DNA of 64,000 nucleotides from an uncultured Myxococcales bacterium (GTDB taxonomy: Bacteria > Myxococcota_A > Bradymonadia > UBA7976 > VGTA01). Shown in pieces: positions 26,210-33,526 of this stretch. A model generated the notes under the pieces. It was not told the origin of the DNA, did no database searches, and worked only from the letters and a program-made list of their open reading frames with translations. Position 1 is the first letter of the stretch; every line of letters begins with the position of its first letter. The DNA lies in the NCBI GenBank assembly GCA_937146725.1, contig CAKZRU010000164.1, positions 62,001 through 126,000 on the forward strand, given 5' to 3'. The position numbers and the translations under genes are program-made.

Positions 26210-26956
26210 ATGGATGATGATGAAGTAAAATGCGAACCCGGAGCCCCCGGATGGGTTGTTACCTTTGGTGACATGATGTCGCTTTTGTTGACTTTTTTCA
26301 TTCTTTTGCTCTCTTTCGCTAAGCTTGAAAAAAGTAAGTTCAAAGTCTTTGCCCTCTCTATGCAAAAAGCCTTTGGTGTAGATAACGTCACGCCAAGACA
26401 AACCTTTGAAGATGGTCGTAGCCCAACGATGATGCATCATTCTTTGCCTTTTAATGCTTCTGAAGTATTAAATGATATGAAGAATATTGTTGCTCGCCAA
26501 GAAACACGTTCTCCCTCTGGAAAAGTCGACATTGAAGTAGACCAAAATATGCAAGGTGTACTCATGACTATTCCATATGAATCAATGTTTGAAAGCGGTA
26601 GTGCTGATATTAAACCTGAAGTTTGGCCTATGCTTGATGATGTAGCCAAAAAATTGAGGGATAATAATGCGCAAGTAAAGGTCATGGCTTTTACGGATAA
26701 TATTCCGATTAAAACAAGAGAATTCCCCTCAAATGATCATTTATCGGCTTCTCGCTCAGTGGCTCTCATTAAATATTTAATGAGTACATCAGAACGCTTA
26801 CCGGCTGAGAGATTCGAGTCCGTACCGTTTGGTCCTAATCGTCCAATTACTTCCAATATGAGCGAACGTTCACGTAAAAGAAACCGCCGTATAGAAGTTC
26901 AATTTTACACCCGACCAAGCGCAGAATGGAAGTCGGTAGAGCAAGGTGTAGAATAA
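26210..26956 (+). CDS. motB: Flagellar motor stator protein MotB
   Basis: A 248-residue MotB with canonical layout. After a short acidic N-terminus, PGWVVTFGDMMSLLLTFF forms the membrane helix with the ion-binding Asp. A plug/linker region follows, then the OmpA-like peptidoglycan-binding domain: GSADIKPE, AFTDNIPI, HLSASRSVALIKYLM, SVPFGPNRP and RKRNRRIEV. The start is fixed by GAGGAAATAAG before ATG 26210. It lies 79 bases after the first MotB-like gene, and the N-terminal 60 residues of the two are nearly identical, so they arose by duplication. Confidence 0.93.
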   Translation: MDDDEVKCEPGAPGWVVTFGDMMSLLLTFFILLLSFAKLEKSKFKVFALSMQKAFGVDNVTPRQTFEDGRSPTMMHHSLPFNASEVLNDMKNIVARQETRSPSGKVDIEVDQNMQGVLMTIPYESMFESGSADIKPEVWPMLDDVAKKLRDNNAQVKVMAFTDNIPIKTREFPSNDHLSASRSVALIKYLMSTSERLPAERFESVPFGPNRPITSNMSERSRKRNRRIEVQFYTRPSAEWKSVEQGVE

Positions 26957-27051
26957 GTCTTACTCGCCTTCTGCTGACTTTCTAGAAACGAACAAGTAAA
27001 GGCAGCAGCTAGGAATAAGCAATTAGGGAAGAGACTAGAAAGAGTAAGAAC

Positions 27052-28131
27052 TTAGGGCATAACCACAAATTGGGTTTGCGCTAACAATCCACCACTTAAG
27101 TCTAGAACTTTGACACTCCATGTACCCTCATCAAGCTTACCTAATCTTTGCCAGCTCCATGTACGCCAGCGCTTGCTTACTCCAACTCTCACCTTTAATT
27201 TGCTTCTAAGTACATCGCCACGGTACCACTCCATCCAAATAAATTGTGGATGATCAATATTGGTCGCCTCAACATAACCCCACAAACGCTCATTATTAAG
27301 AGAAAACTTAGAAGAGACTCCAATAGGTTTACGGCGCTTAATTTTGGTGGCAATCAAAAGGTTCTTAATCTGTAAATTGCTTTCATGAGCTTGGTGATCT
27401 TTTTTAGAAAGCGGTGTTGCCTTGTTTTTCTCAATATGCTCTTGAACTAAAGACTTGGTTGAAGACTTGGCTGGCTTGTTCTGCTCTGAATGAGCTAATT
27501 GCTGGGTCTTTTTATCTGGCTTAGCATTTACGTTAAAATAATAAGTGGCCAAAATAGTCTGACTTTGAGGTTGGTATACTTCAACCCGCCACTGACCTGT
27601 TTGATGAGGTTGAATGGTCACCTTACTCCACTCACGCCATTTTAAACCTTCTGCAACCACAAATGAACTTACGCTCACTTGTTCTTCGCCTCTCCACCAG
27701 CGCATTTCTAGCTCTGCTGTTCCGCCCTGAGCATAAACTTCAGCTAAGCTCCAAACTGCACCTATATTGGTTGGAAAGCTTTGCGAAATACCAATTGCTC
27801 GGCGTTTTTTAACCGCTTCAGCAACTAATAGACGAACAATGTCCACCTTGACCACTTTTGATGCCATTTCTGACGTCATATTTGACCTTGTGTTAAGCTT
27901 TTTACTTGCAGAGTTAAGCCTAGTGTTTGCATGCAGAGATTGATGCTGATCTAGTACACTTAAGCCACTTTTTTCTGAGCTTTTATCCAACCCGTTATGT
28001 CTATCAATAGAATAGGGATTATTACTTATATTAGGGTTATGAAGAACCTTATGATCTTGCTCACATGCTACTAAAGCAAAGCAGACCACAAACAACATGC
28101 ACCTTATGCCCTTTGCGATCCAAAAGCGCAT
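27052..28131 (-). CDS. Lipoprotein with two DUF2914 domains
   Basis: ATG 28131 gives a clean lipoprotein signal (MRFWIAKGIRCMLFVVCF, lipobox LVAC). Two related domains of ~95 residues follow. Each has a K+R-x-x-x-I-G start (KKRRAIGIS and KRRKPIGVS), a central Trp-rich motif (MRWWRGEE and MEWYRGDV), a W-R-x-W-S strand (KWREWS and RWRTWSW) and a GxWxVxV end. This is the DUF2914 pattern, a beta-sandwich of unknown role found in envelope proteins. A Lys/Gln-rich linker joins the domains. Upstream in-frame starts (28149, 28215) exist. Function unknown; it converges with motB. Confidence 0.78.
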   Translation of the reverse strand: MRFWIAKGIRCMLFVVCFALVACEQDHKVLHNPNISNNPYSIDRHNGLDKSSEKSGLSVLDQHQSLHANTRLNSASKKLNTRSNMTSEMASKVVKVDIVRLLVAEAVKKRRAIGISQSFPTNIGAVWSLAEVYAQGGTAELEMRWWRGEEQVSVSSFVVAEGLKWREWSKVTIQPHQTGQWRVEVYQPQSQTILATYYFNVNAKPDKKTQQLAHSEQNKPAKSSTKSLVQEHIEKNKATPLSKKDHQAHESNLQIKNLLIATKIKRRKPIGVSSKFSLNNERLWGYVEATNIDHPQFIWMEWYRGDVLRSKLKVRVGVSKRWRTWSWQRLGKLDEGTWSVKVLDLSGGLLAQTQFVVMP

Positions 28132-28346
28132 TGATAACTCACGGTCCATAGCATTCAAATAGCATGTAGAGTTTAATCTTAAAGGCATAAAATAACTGAA
28201 AAAGGCTAAGTCCAAATTTGATTAATAAAAGCAGAGCTTACAAGAATAATTGCAGAGTAAGCTATGACAAAAAGAGGTAAATTAATAAAGCACAACTTAG
28301 TCATTTCTTCAAAGAAATACAAATCATAGACCAATGATAGGCTTGC

Positions 28347-29408
28347 TTAATATAACAAAGCCAAACTGATCGTTCCCATAATGATTGTTGCTAGTAAGCC
28401 ACCAATGAATGGTTTGTAGCCAAGAGCAAGTAACTTCTGAATATCTACCAACAAGCCAATGGCTGACATTGCGACCAACATTGATCCCTTGGATAAAAGA
28501 CTAAGAACTTGCTGACTTGAGTGTTCAATGAAGCCAAGCGACTCCAAAAATGTTATATTTTTTGGAATATATCCTAAGCTATTTAGACTTGCGAGCAGCA
28601 AAAAGACAAACAGAAAAGGCGGAAAAACTTGATTTAATTGGAGTTTGGTTTTGCTTGGTGAACTTTTCGCGTCTGGCTGAGTTTGATGAGTAAATTGTAA
28701 AACAATTAACAGCGGAACAAGCATCATGACTCGAGTTAACTTAACCACAATCGCAATTTCTCCCGCAGTTGGCCCATAGCTATATGCAGTGGCAATCACC
28801 TGTGGCGTAGCATGAACTAACAAGCCAGACCATAAGCCAAATTGCTCCTCTGAAAGAGAGAGGAAAGTGCCTAGTGTTGGCATCACAAGCATACAAAGCA
28901 CCCCAAAAAGAGTCACACTTGCAATGGATAAAGCAACTTCTTCATCACTCGCTTTGATTAACGGACTTGTTACGGCAATTGCAGTTCCACCGCAAATTGA
29001 GGTTCCAATCGCAATCAAGCGAGCTAAGCGACGAGATACCCCCAGCTTGATTCCTAAAAACTCAGTCAACAGTAATGCGATGACTACACACACCAAACTC
29101 AGTAACAAACTCTGGCTAGAACGTTCAAGAATCATCGGTAAATCGAGTTTAGCCCCCAATAAAGCAATACCGATGGAAAGCATTAACTTACTGATTGATT
29201 TTAGCCAAGATGAAGTTTCTAAGGATAAGTTTAAAACTGCTTTCAGCGCGATACCTAAGATCAAAGCAAGCGCCAAAATATCAACCGGATGCTCATCCTT
29301 TACAGTAAAAGGCGCAAAGGGCAGTACATGAACACACCATGATAGAGATGCACATAAAAGAGATAAAACAAAGGCAACGATAAAAGAGCGTTTTGTTATA
29401 GGCTCCAT
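28347..29408 (-). CDS. YeiH/UPF0324-family putative sulfate exporter-like transporter
   Basis: A ~353-residue inner-membrane protein with about ten helices. The family-typical elements are DILALALILGIALKA near the N-terminus, LLGAKLDLP, IGTSICGGTAIAVTSPLIKA (the conserved SxCGGxAI motif), LSIASVTLFGVLCMLVMP, GLLVHATPQVIATAYSYG and VVKLTRVMMLVPLL. UPF0324 (Cons_hypoth698) proteins are annotated as putative sulfate exporters, but the transported substrate is not firmly known. ATG 29408 is preferred to a GTG at 29417. No sulphur-metabolism gene or LysR regulator is adjacent to support a substrate. Confidence 0.88.
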   Translation of the reverse strand: MEPITKRSFIVAFVLSLLCASLSWCVHVLPFAPFTVKDEHPVDILALALILGIALKAVLNLSLETSSWLKSISKLMLSIGIALLGAKLDLPMILERSSQSLLLSLVCVVIALLLTEFLGIKLGVSRRLARLIAIGTSICGGTAIAVTSPLIKASDEEVALSIASVTLFGVLCMLVMPTLGTFLSLSEEQFGLWSGLLVHATPQVIATAYSYGPTAGEIAIVVKLTRVMMLVPLLIVLQFTHQTQPDAKSSPSKTKLQLNQVFPPFLFVFLLLASLNSLGYIPKNITFLESLGFIEHSSQQVLSLLSKGSMLVAMSAIGLLVDIQKLLALGYKPFIGGLLATIIMGTISLALLY

Positions 29409-29454
29409 CGGTGACACTCACTTGTATAAAGGTTATATTTAGATGAAAATCGAT

Positions 29455-30375
29455 CTAGGCATCAAGCAGTAAGTACGGTCTCTGATAAATCCGAATATAG
29501 TCCTCAAGCTCAGTGAAACGAAAGCCTTCCAAAAGATGATCTCTTATGTCAGCAAAACGAAGCTGTGATTCTTGAGGAGATCGTAACCAGTGTTCCTCGG
29601 CTGATACTAATAAACCTTCTAAAACAAAAAAATGATCCAAGATTTCAGCTCGTGAGCATGTGGCTAAAAGTTGTTCTTCAATGAGTTCAAGCAGTGAAGG
29701 AATCTCATCAGCTGGTAGCGGCACAGCATCTAAAAGCTTTTTTCGCTTCAAACTCTTACTTTTTAACCTTAGATAGTAAGTGCGCAAACAAGCTTGGGCA
29801 TGCTTACGAAAAAAATCTATATCTTCTATTGTTTCCGGGTGAAGATTAGGCGCTTTATTCATAAAGTGTCGTAGCAGTGGGCGCGAAGGCGTAAAGCCGG
29901 TTAAGCGTGGCTGATAACCGACCCAAAAACGTTCGGGCAAACGATACGGACGACCATAAATATCACATATAGAGGTAACTTCTGCTTTGTAGTCTTCAAG
30001 ATAAGGAAAAAGTTTTTCAGCGCTTTCGACCAAAGCAGCACTTTGCGGATGATAGTGGCGTTCCAAATAAGAAACTAATCCGTCAAAAAGAAGAAAAGCT
30101 CTTAGTATTTGATCGCGTGATTCAGCGATTAAAACTTGAGCATGGAAATACTTGCACATACTGACCAAAGACAAGCGGGTAGGCCTAATGACCTTAGTGA
30201 CCTGACGGTCCGCCTCTCTTGGCGTGCAAAGCCCAAACTTAACAGCTTGTTCAAAGAAGGCGATCAAGCTCCCGGTATCTTCGATGGCCCATCGAGACTT
30301 TAGGCTCTTGGTTGCCTGTTCTTTCCAGTCGATCCAAAACTTAAAGCTATCCTCAAAGCTTTTTGGCACTTCCAT
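29455..30375 (-). CDS. Uncharacterised helical protein with internal duplication
   Basis: Family not recognised. It is 306 residues, predicted soluble and mostly helical, with no signal peptide. The two halves look duplicated. One reads RDQILRAFLLFDGLVSYLE, ending in DIYGRPYRLPE; the other reads RAEILDHFFVLEGLLVSAEE, ending in RIYQRPYLLLD. Each repeat therefore closes with a Y-x-RPY-x-L motif. No catalytic motif is visible. It is preceded by GGGAAAT and divergent from the ferritin-like gene. Confidence 0.7.
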   Translation of the reverse strand: MEVPKSFEDSFKFWIDWKEQATKSLKSRWAIEDTGSLIAFFEQAVKFGLCTPREADRQVTKVIRPTRLSLVSMCKYFHAQVLIAESRDQILRAFLLFDGLVSYLERHYHPQSAALVESAEKLFPYLEDYKAEVTSICDIYGRPYRLPERFWVGYQPRLTGFTPSRPLLRHFMNKAPNLHPETIEDIDFFRKHAQACLRTYYLRLKSKSLKRKKLLDAVPLPADEIPSLLELIEEQLLATCSRAEILDHFFVLEGLLVSAEEHWLRSPQESQLRFADIRDHLLEGFRFTELEDYIRIYQRPYLLLDA

Positions 30376-30603
30376 ATTTATTTCCCATCAGTGAGCCTAA
30401 GAGCTCTAAGAATGACCTTAATTTTTTTATGAAGCAAGAATAAGCATACGAATTAGATTATTTAACACAAAATAATCACATATTTTATGGAGGCGTGCTT
30501 ATCATAGCTAGGTAGGTAATCTATACTTCCTACTATAACCTACCGCTTTATACAGTGACCCCTCTAAAAAACACAAAGGTATAAACAAGAAAGAAGATGA
30601 GCT

Positions 30604-31050
30604 ATGCAAGATCTAAACTTGGAAAAAAGTTGTAATATCCTAAATAGAATCATGGAATTAGAATTGGCCGGTGTTGTTCGATATACACACTATGCTTTAA
30701 TGGTGACCGGCCCATATCGACAGCCTCTGGTTGACTTTATGAAAAGCCAAGCTGCTGAATCTTTAACTCATGCTCAGCAGGCCGGAGAATTACTCACAGG
30801 CTTAGGTGGCCATCCCAGTCAAAAAATTGCTTCTATTGAAGAAAGCCATCTCCATGATATCTTCACTATTTTGGAGGAGTCTCTTGCACATGAGAAAAGC
30901 GCGATTGCAGTGTATCGAGAGCTACTTTCAGAGGTCTCTGATAAAAGTATTTATTTAGAGGAATATGCACGACAAATGATTGGTCAAGAAGAACTCCATA
31001 CCCTTGAATTACAAAAGATGCTTCGCGACTATCAACCAAAAGAGCACTAA
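30604..31050 (+). CDS. Bacterioferritin-like (ferritin-superfamily) protein
   Basis: A 148-residue four-helix protein. The di-iron ligands expected for ferritin-like proteins are present: Glu in LELAGVVRYTHYAL (helix A), ESLTHAQQAGELL (an ExxH pair in helix B), EESLAHEKSAIAVYREL (helix C) and GQEELHTLELQKML (second ExxH in helix D). The N-terminus MQDLNLEKSCNILNRIMELE also resembles bacterioferritin. It should oxidise and store iron, or act as a small di-iron oxidase; cage formation cannot be inferred. The next gene starts 2 bases after its stop, so the two are almost certainly co-translated. Confidence 0.85.
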   Translation: MQDLNLEKSCNILNRIMELELAGVVRYTHYALMVTGPYRQPLVDFMKSQAAESLTHAQQAGELLTGLGGHPSQKIASIEESHLHDIFTILEESLAHEKSAIAVYRELLSEVSDKSIYLEEYARQMIGQEELHTLELQKMLRDYQPKEH

Positions 31051-31052
31051 CC

Positions 31053-31802
31053 ATGATCAAGTTTTCTTATTTTAATTTATTTACAATGCTTGGTCTCTAT
31101 TCACTTCTTAGCTTTACTGCATGGGCTGATCCTGCCCATGTGGCTCACAAGCATCATGAAGACCACAAGCATCATGAAGACCACAAGCATCATGAGGGCC
31201 ACAAGCATCATGAAGACCACAAGCCGGCACATCATCATAGCTTTGATCACCCGGAAAAGTGGGCTAAAAAATGGGAAGGTAAAAAACGAGATCAAGAACA
31301 ACAGCCTCATGCTGTGATGAAGCATTGTGGTATTGAGGCAGGTATGACCGTCGTTGATCTAGGTGTAGGTACTGGCTACTTTACCCCTTATCTTGCTCGA
31401 CAAGTTGGCCAAAAAGGGAAAGTTTTAGCTTTAGATATCGAAGCGCAAATGATTGATTGGATCAAAGCCAAAGTCATTAAACACCAATGGACACAAGTAG
31501 AGCCAAAGCTGGTTAAGCCCAATGACCCAATGCTCGCTCCTCAAACGATTGATCGAATTTTAATCGTAAATGTTTGGCATCATATAGACCAGCGCCAAGC
31601 ATATCTAAGTAAGCTTACAACCGCTCTTAAAGCTTCTGGGAAACTATGTATTGTTGAGTTTAAACTCGACTCACCATGGGGACCTCCTAAAAAACATCGC
31701 CTATCTCCCGAAACCCTCAAGGCAGAGCTTAAAAAGGGTGGTATGAAAGGCTTTCAACAGCTTGATTTACTTAATCAATATGTTTTAGTCAGTAGACCTT
31801 AA
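31053..31802 (+). CDS. Exported SAM-dependent methyltransferase-like protein with His-rich N-terminus
   Basis: A signal peptide (FNLFTMLGLYSLLSFTAWA-DP) is followed by a His/Asp/Glu-rich stretch of four HKHHED/HKHHEG units. This is a strong candidate for binding zinc, nickel, copper or iron. From residue ~75 a class I methyltransferase fold follows: HCGIEAGMTVVDLGVGTGYF (motif I), VLALDIEAQMIDWIK (motif II), DRILIVNVWHHI and GKLCIVEFKLDSPWGPP. This half resembles the UbiE/Erg6-like branch. A periplasmic methyltransferase is puzzling because SAM is cytoplasmic, so the fold may have another role. It is tightly coupled to the ferritin-like gene upstream, which suggests a metal-related function. 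Confidence 0.82.
   Translation: MIKFSYFNLFTMLGLYSLLSFTAWADPAHVAHKHHEDHKHHEDHKHHEGHKHHEDHKPAHHHSFDHPEKWAKKWEGKKRDQEQQPHAVMKHCGIEAGMTVVDLGVGTGYFTPYLARQVGQKGKVLALDIEAQMIDWIKAKVIKHQWTQVEPKLVKPNDPMLAPQTIDRILIVNVWHHIDQRQAYLSKLTTALKASGKLCIVEFKLDSPWGPPKKHRLSPETLKAELKKGGMKGFQQLDLLNQYVLVSRP
31146..31217. repeat. 18-bp tandem repeat encoding HKHHED units
   Basis: Four consecutive 18-base units (CACAAGCATCATGAAGAC type, one differing to give Gly instead of Asp) code for the His-rich segment of the methyltransferase-like protein. Near-identity at DNA level indicates recent expansion. Confidence 0.85.
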
Positions 31803-31951
31803 ACCAAGTATAATCCCCCCGAATGATGATTATTTTAATGCTTTTTAAAGCTCCTGCTTGTTGAAAGTGCAACCTTTGAGGTAGATTCTCAATCGTCTCG
31901 AATATGAAGTCGGTTTTGACTTTACTGTTTTTTTCTCACAAGGAGATTTAT

Positions 31952-32428
31952 ATGAGCATTCAAATTGGCGATCGTTTACCAAGTATTCAACTACAAGAGG
32001 GTACACCCGGCACAACTCATGATATGGCTGAGTTGTTTGCAGGCAAAAAAGGCATTATTTTTGCCGTACCTGGTGCTTTTACTCCCGGATGCAGCAATAC
32101 TCATCTACCCGGTTTTGTTGCTGATGCAGACGCAATCAAAGCCAAAGGAATCGACTTAATTGTGTGCATTTCAGTAAATGATGCTTTTGTGATGTCTGCT
32201 TGGGGTGAAAACCAAAATGTTGGCGATAAGATTCTTATGCTTGCTGACCCTGCAGCCGAATATACCAAAGCGATTGGTCTTGAGGTTGAGGCCGGTGCTT
32301 TGGGCGGTACTCGATCGAAGCGTTATTCAATGCTGATTGAAGATGGAGTGGTTAAAACTCTAAATCTAGAACCGGATGGTTTTGGGATTACCTGCAGCAC
32401 CGCAAATACAATTTTAGATCAGATTTAA
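31952..32428 (+). CDS. Peroxiredoxin (Prx5/AhpC-TSA, glutaredoxin-type family)
   Basis: A 158-residue thiol peroxidase of the Prx5 group, which reduces hydrogen peroxide and organic hydroperoxides in the cytoplasm. The active-site segment GAFTPGCSNTHLPG carries the peroxidatic Cys47 with its Thr and Pro partners. The substrate-binding pocket and the NDAFVMSAWG and KRYSMLIEDG segments are also typical. Another Cys near the C-terminus (ITCSTANTIL) could act as resolving residue. ATG 31952 is chosen because AAGGAGAT precedes it; an upstream frame start at 31904 would add 16 residues unrelated to the family. It is a single gene. Confidence 0.93.
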   Translation: MSIQIGDRLPSIQLQEGTPGTTHDMAELFAGKKGIIFAVPGAFTPGCSNTHLPGFVADADAIKAKGIDLIVCISVNDAFVMSAWGENQNVGDKILMLADPAAEYTKAIGLEVEAGALGGTRSKRYSMLIEDGVVKTLNLEPDGFGITCSTANTILDQI

Positions 32429-32638
32429 GATATTCTGAATCTAAAACAAACAGAACTGATAAGGCTTTAAGCTTTCAACTGATCACTAGTCAGAGCTGTC
32501 TCACAGCAAATAGAATCACAGCAGATTCTGACAACTAAGTTGAGCTCAAAGTTCACTCTATGCATCGAAGAAAACCTTGCTTCTTGGTCAGAAGTTTTCA
32601 TAGCTTAATGTGTTAAAACTTTTCCTTAAGGTATTTCG

Positions 32639-33478
32639 ATGACTAGTGACCCTCAATCTGAAACTCTGCTCAATCAGAAGTCTGAGCCTACTTTTACGCT
32701 TTGGCAAGGCCAAATCCCCTTACTTATTAGCGTGCCTCATAGTGGCTCAGAAATCCCTTCTCATATCTCAGCACAGATGACTGTTGCTGCTGAAGGGAGT
32801 ATCGATACAGATTGGTTTATGGAGGACCTTTATCTGCCGATTGCTAAAGACTTGGGAGCAAGCCTTATTTCACCTAGGCATTCTCGCTATGTGATCGATC
32901 TAAACCGTCCGGAATCGGATGAAAGCTTATATCCCGGTCAAACCACGACCGGCTTATGTCCCTTACATCGCTTTGATGGGCAGCCTTTGTATAGTCAAGG
33001 CAATGAGCCAACACTTGCAGAAAAGCATAAAAGAATTGAGACCTATTGGCGACCCTATCATCAAGCTTTATCTGCTGAACTTCTACGTCTTAAAACAATG
33101 AATGGTTCAGTACTACTTTGGGAAGGACATTCAATCAAAAGTGTTGTTCCACGATTATTTGATGGACAGTTACCTCACTTAAATATTGGTACTCATCAAG
33201 GTCAAAGTTGCCATCCTAATATCGAAGCACAAATCACTCAGTATTTATCGCAAAATACTAAGTACAGTTCAGTAGTGAACGGGCGTTTTAAAGGAGGCTA
33301 TATAACCCGTTATTATGGAAAGCCCAAGCAGAACATCCATGCGGTGCAACTTGAGCTCGCCCAATGTACCTATTTACAAGATGAGCAACATCCACAATGG
33401 TCAGCGCCCTATGCCCAAAATCTATCGCAGATGATTGGGGACTTGCTTAATATAGCTTTAAGTCACTTACCTAAGTGA
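32639..33478 (+). CDS. N-formylglutamate amidohydrolase family protein
   Basis: A 279-residue zinc-dependent amidohydrolase of the HutG (FGase) family. Typical motifs are LISVPHSGSEIPSHIS, DTDWFMEDLY, SRYVIDLNRP, YPGQTTTGLCP, a central HQALSAELLRLK helix and VLLWEGHSIKSVVPRLFDG, with a C-terminal VQLELAQCTYL. In histidine catabolism this enzyme converts N-formylglutamate to glutamate and formate. No other hut genes are nearby, so the substrate could be another N-formyl amino acid. AAGG precedes the ATG. The rarA-like gene follows 39 bases later on the same strand. Confidence 0.92.
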   Translation: MTSDPQSETLLNQKSEPTFTLWQGQIPLLISVPHSGSEIPSHISAQMTVAAEGSIDTDWFMEDLYLPIAKDLGASLISPRHSRYVIDLNRPESDESLYPGQTTTGLCPLHRFDGQPLYSQGNEPTLAEKHKRIETYWRPYHQALSAELLRLKTMNGSVLLWEGHSIKSVVPRLFDGQLPHLNIGTHQGQSCHPNIEAQITQYLSQNTKYSSVVNGRFKGGYITRYYGKPKQNIHAVQLELAQCTYLQDEQHPQWSAPYAQNLSQMIGDLLNIALSHLPK

Positions 33479-33526
33479 AGCAAATAAGTATCTGGTTATC
33501 GCTTATATGCATTTGTCTTGAGTATC

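Noticed and set aside
26958..27049. TCTTACTC ... GAGTAAGA complementary arms between motB and the DUF2914 gene
   Set aside because: The loop is 76 bases with only partial internal pairing and no T-run, so a terminator is not supported.
32512..32529. AGAATC/GATTCT hairpin between peroxiredoxin and the amidohydrolase gene
   Set aside because: Only 6-bp arms and no T-run follow; too weak to call a terminator.
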